The notes beneath the pieces were generated by a model, which was not told the DNA's origin, searched no databases, and saw nothing but the letters and a program-made list of their open reading frames with translations. The translations under genes and the position numbers were made by a program. Source: Mycobacterium sp. 852002-51971_SCH5477799-a (GTDB taxonomy: Bacteria > Actinomycetota > Actinomycetes > Mycobacteriales > Mycobacteriaceae). Taken from it: a stretch of 64,000 nt of DNA. The stretch spans positions 97,879 to 161,878 of the forward strand of contig NZ_LZIF01000106.1 in NCBI RefSeq assembly GCF_001667145.1, given 5' to 3'. Numbering within the stretch: position 1 is the first letter of the stretch; each line of letters opens with the position of its first letter. Shown here one piece after another: positions 57,213 through 64,000 of the stretch.

Positions 57213-58679
57213 CTACTGAAGCGGCACGGCGGTCGGCTTGACCGGCGCCGGCAGTGCGGTCGACCCCATCAGGAATCGGTCCGCCGCGGCGGCCGCGGCC
57301 CTGCCCTCAGCTATCGCCCAGACGATCAACGACTGGCCACGACCCATATCGCCGGCAACGAAGACGCCCGACACCGACGTGTCGAAATCGGCGCCGCGGG
57401 CGACGTTGCCGCGCTCGGTGAACTTCACCTCGAGGTCGGTGAGTAGGCCCTCCTTTTCGGGGCCGACGAATCCCATCGCCAGCAACACCAGGTCGGCCTC
57501 GAGTTCGAACTCGGACCCCTCCACCTTGAGGAACTTGCCGTCTTGCATCGTCACCTCGTGCGCCTTGAGCGCCGTCACGTGACCGTCTTCGCCGACGAAC
57601 TCCTCGGTGTTGACCGAGAACACCCGCTCGCCGCCTTCCTCGTGCGCCGAGGACACCCGGTACATCAGTGGGTAGGTCGGCCACGGGGTGGACGGCGCGC
57701 GCGTCTCCGGCGGACGCGGCATGATCTCGAACTGGTGGATGACTTTCGCACCCTGCCGGTGCGCGGTGCCCAGGCAGTCGGCGCCGGTGTCCCCGCCGCC
57801 GATGATGACGACCTTCTTGTCTTTGGCGGTGATCGGCGGCTCCCCGTCGGGGCCCAGCACGTCGTCGCCCTCCTGCACGCGGTTACCCCACGGCAGGTAT
57901 TCCATCGCCTGGTGGATGCCGTCCAGCTCACGGCCGGGGATCGGCAGATCACGCCCTGCGGTGGCACCGCCGGCCAGCACCACGGCGTCGAAGTCGGCGC
58001 GCAGTTGCTCGGCGGTGATGTCGACGCCGACATTGACCCCGGCCCGGAATTCGGTTCCCTCGGCTCGCATCTGGTCCAGCCGGCGGCCGAGGACACGCTT
58101 TTCCATCTTGAATTCCGGGATGCCGTAGCGCAGCAGTCCACCGATGCGATCGGCCCGCTCGAACACGGTGACCGTGTGGCCGGCGCGGGTCAGCTGCTGG
58201 GCGGCGGCCAAACCCGCCGGCCCGGAACCGACCACGGCGACCTTTTTTCCGGTCTTCTCCTCCGGCGGCAACGGCCGCACCCAGCCTTCGTCGAAGGCCT
58301 TGTCGATGATCTCCAGCTCGATCTGCTTGATCGTCACCGGGTCCTGGTTGATGCCGAGCACACAGGCCGGTTCACAGGGCGCCGGGCACAGCCGCCCGGT
58401 GAAGTCGGGAAAGTTGTTGGTGGCGTGCAGCCGTTCGATGGCATCGCGCCACCGGTCCCTGCGCACCAGGTCGTTCCATTCCGGGATCAGGTTGCCCAGC
58501 GGACAACCGTTGTGGCAGAACGGAATACCGCAGTCCATGCAGCGGGTCGCCTGTTCGCGCAAGGTCTCGTTGTCGAATTCTTCGTAGACCTCGCGCCAGT
58601 CGCGCAGCCGCAGCGGGACAGGCCGGCGCTTCGGCAATTCCCGATGCGTGTATTTCAGGAAACCGCTCGGATCAGCCAT
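57213..58679 (-). CDS. gltD: Glutamate synthase small subunit GltD
   Basis: A 488-residue NADPH-dependent subunit that passes electrons to GltB. N-terminal Cys clusters for two [4Fe-4S] centres (CMDCGIPFCHNGCPLGN and LCPAPCEPACVLG), then FAD-binding VAVVGSGPAGLAAAQQL and NADPH-binding KVVIIGGGDTGADCLG. The GVFVAGDMGRGQSLIVWAI stretch is the C-terminal FAD contact. Its ATG overlaps the end of gltB by eight bases (ATGGCTGA). It is usually inactive as glutamate synthase without GltB. Confidence 0.96.
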   Translation of the reverse strand: MADPSGFLKYTHRELPKRRPVPLRLRDWREVYEEFDNETLREQATRCMDCGIPFCHNGCPLGNLIPEWNDLVRRDRWRDAIERLHATNNFPDFTGRLCPAPCEPACVLGINQDPVTIKQIELEIIDKAFDEGWVRPLPPEEKTGKKVAVVGSGPAGLAAAQQLTRAGHTVTVFERADRIGGLLRYGIPEFKMEKRVLGRRLDQMRAEGTEFRAGVNVGVDITAEQLRADFDAVVLAGGATAGRDLPIPGRELDGIHQAMEYLPWGNRVQEGDDVLGPDGEPPITAKDKKVVIIGGGDTGADCLGTAHRQGAKVIHQFEIMPRPPETRAPSTPWPTYPLMYRVSSAHEEGGERVFSVNTEEFVGEDGHVTALKAHEVTMQDGKFLKVEGSEFELEADLVLLAMGFVGPEKEGLLTDLEVKFTERGNVARGADFDTSVSGVFVAGDMGRGQSLIVWAIAEGRAAAAAADRFLMGSTALPAPVKPTAVPLQ

Positions 58680-61600
58680 GCGCGGCCGCCATGATCGCCT
58701 TGTCGATATCCACGCCGTCGCGTTCGGCTTCGGCGATGGCCTGCAGCACCCGCTTGTAGTCTCGGGGCATCACCTTGGCGAAATGCCGCTGATGTTGCGG
58801 CCAGTCACCCAGGATCCGCTGGCCGACAGCGGAATCGGTGGCATCAACGTGTGCCTGAATCATGCCGTGCAACCACTCGTAGTCATCTTCATCCAAGGTC
58901 TCGAGCGCGACCATCTCGGCGTTGAGATTGCCCGGGAATTCGCCCTGCGGATCGTAAACGTAGGCCACGCCGCCGGACATGCCCGCCGCGAAGTTGCGGC
59001 CCGTGCGGCCGAGGACGACAACCTTGCCGCCGGTCATGTATTCGCAACCGTGGTCGCCGACGCCCTCAACGACGGCGTGCGCCCCGGAGTTGCGGACGGC
59101 GAACCGCTCGCCGACGACGCCGCGCAGGTATGCCTCGCCGCTGGTCGCGCCAAACAGGATCACGTTGCCGCCGATGATGTTGTCCTCGGCGACGTAGTCC
59201 TGGGGCGCGTCGTCCGAGGGCCGAACCACGATCCGGCCACCGGACAGGCCCTTGCCGACGTAGTCGTTGGCGTCGCCGTAGACGCGTAGCGTGATGCCGC
59301 GCGGCACAAACGCACCGAAGCTGTTGCCCGCGGAGCCGTCGAAGGTGATGTCAATGGTTCCGTCCGGCAACCCTTGTCCGCCATAGGCTTTGGTGACCTC
59401 GTGGCCGAGCATGGTGCCCACCGTGCGGTTGACGTTGCTGATGGTCGTGGAGAACCGCACCGGCTTTCCGGAGTCCAGCGCCTCGCGGCTCATCACGATC
59501 AACTGCTGATCGAGCGCCTTGTCCAGACCGTGGTCTTGGCGTGAGCTGCAGTACAGGTCCTGGTTCATGAACGCCGATTCCGGCTCGTGCAGCACCGGGG
59601 CCAGATCCAGCCGGTGGGCCTTCCAGTGGGCCCGCGCCAGCGTCATGTCCAAGGAGTTCACCTGGCCGACGGCCTCGTTGATCGTGCGGAAGCCCAACTG
59701 CGCCATGTACTCACGCACCTCTTCGGCGATGAACATGAAGAAGTTCTCGACGAACTCGGGCTTGCCGGTGAAGCGTTCGCGCAGCACCGGGTTTTGAGTG
59801 GCCACCCCGACGGGGCAGGTGTCCAGGTGGCAGACCCGCATCATGATGCAGCCGGAGACCACCAGCGGCGCGGTGGCGAAGCCGAATTCCTCGGCGCCGA
59901 GCAGCGCGGCGATCATCACGTCGCGGCCCGTCTTGAGCTGACCGTCGACCTGAACCACGATCCGGTCGCGTAATCCGTTGAGCAGCAACGTCTGCTGCGT
60001 CTCGGCAAGCCCGAGCTCCCACGGTGCACCGGCGTGCTTCATCGAGGTCAGCGGGGTGGCGCCGGTGCCGCCGTCGTGCCCGGAGATCAGCACCACGTCG
60101 GCGTGGGCCTTCGACACACCCGCGGCCACCGTGCCGACGCCGTTCTCCGAGACCAGCTTGACGTGCACCCGCGCGGTCGGGTTGGCGTTCTTCAGGTCGT
60201 GGATCAGCTGCGCCAGATCCTCGATGGAGTAGATGTCGTGGTGCGGCGGCGGCGAAATCAAGCCGACACCGGGCGTGGAGTGGCGAACCTCGGCCACCCA
60301 GGGGTACACCTTGTGCCCCGGAAGCTGGCCGCCCTCACCGGGTTTCGCACCTTGGGCCATCTTGATCTGGATGTCGGTGCAGTTCGTCAGGTAGTGCGAC
60401 GTGACGCCGAACCGCCCGGAGGCAACCTGCTTGATCGAGCTGCGCCGCCAATCGCCGTTGGGATCGCGGTCGAACCGCTTGACGTCCTCGCCGCCCTCCC
60501 CGCTGTTGGACCGGCCACCCAGCCGGTTCATTGCGATGGCCAGCGTCTCGTGTGCCTCGGCCGAGATCGAGCCGTAGCTCATCGCCCCGGTCGAGAAGCG
60601 CTTGACGATTTCACTGGCGGGCTCGACCTCATCCAGGGGAATCGGCGGATTGACCCCGGCCCGGAACTTGAGCAGGCCGCGCAGCGAAGCCATCCGCTCG
60701 CTCTGGTCGTCGACCAGACGGGTGTAGTCCTTGAACACCTTGTACTGGCCGGTGCGCGTGGCGTGCTGCAGCTTGAAGACGGTCTCGGGGTTGAACAGGT
60801 GGTACTCGCCCTCGCGGCGCCACTGGTATTCGCCGCCCACCTCGAGCTCGCGGTGGGCCCGCTCGTCCGGGCGGTCCAGGTAGGCCAGTGCGTGCCGGGC
60901 GGCGACGTCGGCGGCGATGTCGTCCAGGGTGACGCCCCCGATGGGGCAGCTCAAACCGGTGAAGTATTCGTTGAGCACGTCCTCGGAGATGCCGACCGCC
61001 TGGAACAACTGGGCACCGGTGTACGACGCGACCGTCGAAATGCCCATCTTGGACATGACTTTCAGCACGCCCTTGCCGGCGGCCTTGATGTAGTTGCTCA
61101 GCGCCGTCTTGCGGTCGATGCCCTCGATCACGCCGCGATCGAGCATGTCCTCGATGGACTCGAACGCCATGTACGGGTTGATCGCCGCGGCGCCGAAGCC
61201 GACCAGTGCGGCCATGTGGTGGACCTCGCGGGCGTCACCGGTTTCCACCACCAGGCCGACGTGGGTCCGGGTACGGTCGCGCACCAGGTGGTGGTGCACC
61301 CCCGCCACCGCGAGTAGCGACGGGATCGGCGCCAGCCGTTCGTCGGATTCGCGGTCGGACAGGATGATCACTCGCGCGCCGTCGGCGATCGCCGCCGAGG
61401 CCTGCGCGCGCACCTCCTCGAGCGCGGCGGCCAGCCCGGCGCCGCCCTCGGCGACCGGGTACAGGCAGTGAATCACCTTGGAACGCATGCCGTGTGGACG
61501 GCCATTGACCTCGGCCTCGGGGTCCAGGTTGACCAGCTTCGCCAGCTCCCGGTTGCGCAGAATCGGCTGCGACAACGCGATCTGGTGACATGAGCGCTCG

Positions 61601-63255
61601 GTCGGCGTCAGAAGGTCGCGCTCGCCGCCGGTGGTGCCCTGCAGACTGGTCACCACCTCCTCGCGGATGGCGTCCAGCGGCGGGTTGGTCACCTGCGCGA
61701 ACAGCTGCTGGAAGTAGTCGTAGAGCATCCGGGGCCGCTGCGAGAGCACCGCGACCGGCGTGTCGGTGCCCATCGATCCGATTGGCTCCGCGCCGCTGCG
61801 CACCATCGGCGCGACCAGGAGGTTGAGTTCTTCGTAGGTGTAGCCGAATATCTGCTGGCGCTTGACCAGTCGGTCATGCGGCATCCGCTTGTAGTTGCCC
61901 TGCGGCAGGTCGTCGAGCGGGACCAGGTTTTTGTCCAACCACTCCTGGTACGGGTGCTCGGCGGCCAGCTCCGCCTTGATCTCCTCGTCGGCGACGATGC
62001 GGCCCTGCGCGGTGTCCACCAGAAACATGCGCCCGGGCTGCAACCGCATCCGGCGGACCACCTTGGCCGGGTCCAGGTCCAGCACGCCGGCCTCGGACGC
62101 CATGACCACCAAGCCGTCTTCGGTGACCCAGATTCGCGAGGGGCGCAAGCCATTACGGTCGAGCACGGCGCCGATGATGGTCCCGTCGGTGAACGTTATC
62201 GACGCGGGGCCGTCCCACGGCTCCATCAGCGAGGCGTGGTACTGGTAGAACGCCCGCCGCGCGGGGTCCATCGTCTCGTTGCGTTCCCAGGCCTCGGGAA
62301 TCATCATCAACACCGCGTGGGCCAGGCTGCGCCCGCCCAGGTGGAGAAGTTCGAGGGCCTCATCGAAACGCGCGGTGTCGGACGCGCCCGGCGTACAGAT
62401 CGGGAACAACTTCTCGACGTCGGCCTCGGTCCCGAAAACGTCGGTCTTGATCAGCGCCTCGCGGGCGCGCATCCAGTTCTCGTTGCCGGTGACGGTGTTG
62501 ATCTCACCGTTGTGCGCGACGCGACGGAAGGGGTGCGCCAGCGGCCACGACGGGAAGGTGTTGGTGGAGAACCGGGAGTGCACTATGCCCAGCGCGCTCG
62601 TCAACCGATCGTCTTGCAGGTCAAGGTAAAACGCCTTGAGCTGAGGCGTGGTCAGCATGCCCTTGTAGACGAGTGTCCGACCGGAAAGGCTTGGGAAATA
62701 TACGGTTTCGCGACCGGGCCCATCCTGGCCAGGACCCTTGGTGCCCAGTTCGTGCTCGGCGCGCTTGCGCACCACGTAGGCGCGGCGCTCCAGCGTCATG
62801 CCGGATGCGCCCGCCATGAATACCTGCCGGAAGGTGGGCATCGCGTCGCGGGACAGGGCGCCCAGCGAGGAATCGTCGATGGGCACGTTGCGCCAGCCCA
62901 GCACCGTCAGGCCCTCGGCTTCGGCGATCTTCTCCACCGCGGCACACGCCGTCGCGGCGTCCTTGGACGACTGCGGCAGGAACGCGATGCCGGTGGCGTA
63001 GCTGCCCTCGGCGGGCAATTCGAAGTCGACGACCTCGCGCAGAAAACCGTCGGGGACCTGAAGCATGATGCCGGCGCCGTCACCACTGCGAGGCTCGGCG
63101 CCCTGGGCACCCCGGTGCTCGAGGTTCAGCAGCGCGGTGATTGCCTTGTCCACGATGTCGCGGCTACGACGGCCGTGCATATCGACGACCATGGCAACCC
63201 CGCACGAGTCGTGCTCGAACGCGGGGTTGTATAACCCGACGCGCTTGGGCGTCAT
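58672..63255 (-). CDS. gltB: Glutamate synthase large subunit GltB
   Basis: A 1,527-residue ferredoxin/NADPH-type glutamate synthase large subunit that turns glutamine and 2-oxoglutarate into two glutamates. The class II amidotransferase nucleophile Cys18 follows a 17-residue propeptide (PAFEHDSCGVAMVVD). The central and FMN-binding synthase domain has SNSGEGGEDVKRF and GHDGGTGATPLTSMKH. A [3Fe-4S] site is CIMMRVCHLDTC. The C-terminal GXG beta-helix domain begins near GTMLGHEVTKAYG. The ATG at 63255 equals the known mycobacterial start; the frame stays open 69 codons upstream, in leader DNA. GarA activates this enzyme in M. tuberculosis, so the GarA paralogue at 1441 is of interest. Confidence 0.97.
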   Translation of the reverse strand: MTPKRVGLYNPAFEHDSCGVAMVVDMHGRRSRDIVDKAITALLNLEHRGAQGAEPRSGDGAGIMLQVPDGFLREVVDFELPAEGSYATGIAFLPQSSKDAATACAAVEKIAEAEGLTVLGWRNVPIDDSSLGALSRDAMPTFRQVFMAGASGMTLERRAYVVRKRAEHELGTKGPGQDGPGRETVYFPSLSGRTLVYKGMLTTPQLKAFYLDLQDDRLTSALGIVHSRFSTNTFPSWPLAHPFRRVAHNGEINTVTGNENWMRAREALIKTDVFGTEADVEKLFPICTPGASDTARFDEALELLHLGGRSLAHAVLMMIPEAWERNETMDPARRAFYQYHASLMEPWDGPASITFTDGTIIGAVLDRNGLRPSRIWVTEDGLVVMASEAGVLDLDPAKVVRRMRLQPGRMFLVDTAQGRIVADEEIKAELAAEHPYQEWLDKNLVPLDDLPQGNYKRMPHDRLVKRQQIFGYTYEELNLLVAPMVRSGAEPIGSMGTDTPVAVLSQRPRMLYDYFQQLFAQVTNPPLDAIREEVVTSLQGTTGGERDLLTPTERSCHQIALSQPILRNRELAKLVNLDPEAEVNGRPHGMRSKVIHCLYPVAEGGAGLAAALEEVRAQASAAIADGARVIILSDRESDERLAPIPSLLAVAGVHHHLVRDRTRTHVGLVVETGDAREVHHMAALVGFGAAAINPYMAFESIEDMLDRGVIEGIDRKTALSNYIKAAGKGVLKVMSKMGISTVASYTGAQLFQAVGISEDVLNEYFTGLSCPIGGVTLDDIAADVAARHALAYLDRPDERAHRELEVGGEYQWRREGEYHLFNPETVFKLQHATRTGQYKVFKDYTRLVDDQSERMASLRGLLKFRAGVNPPIPLDEVEPASEIVKRFSTGAMSYGSISAEAHETLAIAMNRLGGRSNSGEGGEDVKRFDRDPNGDWRRSSIKQVASGRFGVTSHYLTNCTDIQIKMAQGAKPGEGGQLPGHKVYPWVAEVRHSTPGVGLISPPPHHDIYSIEDLAQLIHDLKNANPTARVHVKLVSENGVGTVAAGVSKAHADVVLISGHDGGTGATPLTSMKHAGAPWELGLAETQQTLLLNGLRDRIVVQVDGQLKTGRDVMIAALLGAEEFGFATAPLVVSGCIMMRVCHLDTCPVGVATQNPVLRERFTGKPEFVENFFMFIAEEVREYMAQLGFRTINEAVGQVNSLDMTLARAHWKAHRLDLAPVLHEPESAFMNQDLYCSSRQDHGLDKALDQQLIVMSREALDSGKPVRFSTTISNVNRTVGTMLGHEVTKAYGGQGLPDGTIDITFDGSAGNSFGAFVPRGITLRVYGDANDYVGKGLSGGRIVVRPSDDAPQDYVAEDNIIGGNVILFGATSGEAYLRGVVGERFAVRNSGAHAVVEGVGDHGCEYMTGGKVVVLGRTGRNFAAGMSGGVAYVYDPQGEFPGNLNAEMVALETLDEDDYEWLHGMIQAHVDATDSAVGQRILGDWPQHQRHFAKVMPRDYKRVLQAIAEAERDGVDIDKAIMAAAHG

Positions 63256-63898
63256 ATGCACCTGACCCTTCACCTGAACGTTCCGCGCGGCCGTTTCCAG
63301 CGGCCCCGACGAGGTCGCACCCTTGAGGTTGCGGGCTGGAACCCCTTCGGTCTTGTCTCGATGGGCTGTGCCCCAGGCGGAGATGATCCTGTTAGGGATG
63401 CCCGTGCAGCTTTGAACGGCGGCCTGGAACCGGTCTCGACAAGTCGTAAAACGATATGACAATACCCGCCTGACATGCCAACTTCGTCAAGTCTAACCGC
63501 CGGTTGGCAGCGTCGTAAATTTCGCTGCTGCGGTTGAGCTCCAATTATGCCCACCCCCGGTCCGGGGCCGCGATTTCTTTCCGCAGCTGCGGGTCTGCCG
63601 GGAGGTGCCGACCCGAAGCCGCCCCGCTCTGCGAGTTTGCTGACGACGTCGCTGGGCCGGTCGGCGACGTCGCTGGCGGCGGGTATGAGCTTGCTCAACG
63701 CCCAGCCGGGCGCGCCACGGCCGCGCGTTGCCGGACGCGCCCGTGTTTGCGCATTCGCGTACGGCGCGCGACAGGAGATACTGGACGGAAATGATCACAC
63801 CCGGCGTCGCAGGTTGGACGGTGGCGATGATCACGTAGCGCGGTCGTTGCCGCCGCCCCATCGGCGCGACGATCGACCACCCGGCACGCGAGGAGCCC
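63256..63898. other. 643-base divergent gap between gltB and the next gene
   Basis: No gene supported on either strand. It must carry the gltB and the divergent promoter. On the minus strand TTGACG near 63490 and TATTGT 20 bases on could be a weak -35/-10 pair for gltB, giving a leader of about 190 bases; this is tentative. I saw no riboswitch-like structure. Confidence 0.45.
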
Positions 63899-64000
63899 AT
63901 GAACGAGCGCGACGAATTCCTGCGGGACCGTCTGCAGCCCGAACGGCCGAGCCCCCCCGCGCCACGCCCGTCCGGTCCCTTGCCGCAGCAACCCCTGTCT
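63899..64000 (+). CDS. Start of a proline-rich protein (partial; Rv3860-type position)
   Basis: ATG at 63899 preceded by GAGGAG opens MNERDEFLRDRLQPERPSPP and continues to the window edge, 34 codons. The charged, then Pro-rich N-terminus resembles that of the MinD-like ATPases Rv3860/Rv3876 found in and near ESX loci, which fits synteny. Only the N-terminus is visible, so the family call is inference. Confidence 0.6.
   Translation, partial: MNERDEFLRDRLQPERPSPPAPRPSGPLPQQPLS

Noticed and set aside
63256..63462. 69-codon upstream extension of gltB
   Set aside because: The MTPKRVGLYNPAFEHDSCG start gives the usual short propeptide before the catalytic Cys and the expected 1,527-residue length.

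Overview
The window is chromosomal DNA from a slow-growing, high-GC mycobacterium. Gene order follows the M. tuberculosis H37Rv interval from embB (Rv3795) to about Rv3860 almost gene for gene. Gene losses (no sulfolipid locus, no PE_PGRS gene, no bfrB at the expected place) and the erp and sodA variants fit a non-tuberculous species, most likely of the M. avium complex; that species call is inference. No rRNA, tRNA, CRISPR array, insertion sequence or prophage was recognised.

Layout. 1-23 kb is the core cell-wall assembly cluster. It holds the end of embB, a small secreted protein, a GarA-like FHA protein and fadE35. Then comes a long minus-strand series: accD4, pks13 and fadD32 (mycolic acid condensation), the culp6 hydrolase, fbpD and fbpA (antigen 85 mycolyltransferases), aftB, ubiA, a PAP2 phosphatase, glfT2 and glf (arabinan and galactan). 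These genes make the mycolyl-arabinogalactan layer, and many of them overlap by 4-14 bases. 23-29 kb holds erp with two repeat tracts, a peptidoglycan amidase with LGFP repeats, a HAD phosphatase and three paralogous PlsC-type acyltransferases in tandem.

29-44 kb holds a metallo-beta-lactamase/Rieske fusion protein, a phytoene-dehydrogenase-like oxidoreductase with a TetR regulator and matching palindromes, purT translationally coupled to serS, a secreted septum-formation protein, a zincin-like protein, a Cys-rich mini-protein, a histidine phosphatase, pheA, an IdeR-box gene, an LCP ligase, glpQ1 and a zinc-ribbon membrane protein. 44.6-45.3 kb is a long intergenic region with a DnaA-box cluster and a 51-codon membrane-protein gene. 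45-54 kb has sodA, Rv3847, a deleted GDT1-family pseudogene, espR, a YcnI/CopC copper pair, an H-NS-like membrane protein, rraA, ethA/ethR with a three-repeat operator, and a DinB3-type polymerase under a LexA-like box. 54-64 kb has a PHP hydrolase, a membrane protein, an F420-type oxidoreductase, gltD-gltB and the start of a divergent proline-rich protein.

Regulatory sites read by eye are the main new content. There are four CRP-type palindromes (773, 15083, 44986, 57112), one IdeR box, one LexA-like box, a pair of TetR operators sharing a 12-base half-site, the EthR operator, a DnaA-box cluster and several hairpin terminators. No wholly new multi-gene system was found. The best leads are the TetR/oxidoreductase/membrane-protein unit, the DnaA boxes beside a new small membrane gene, and the LexA box over the dinB3 start.
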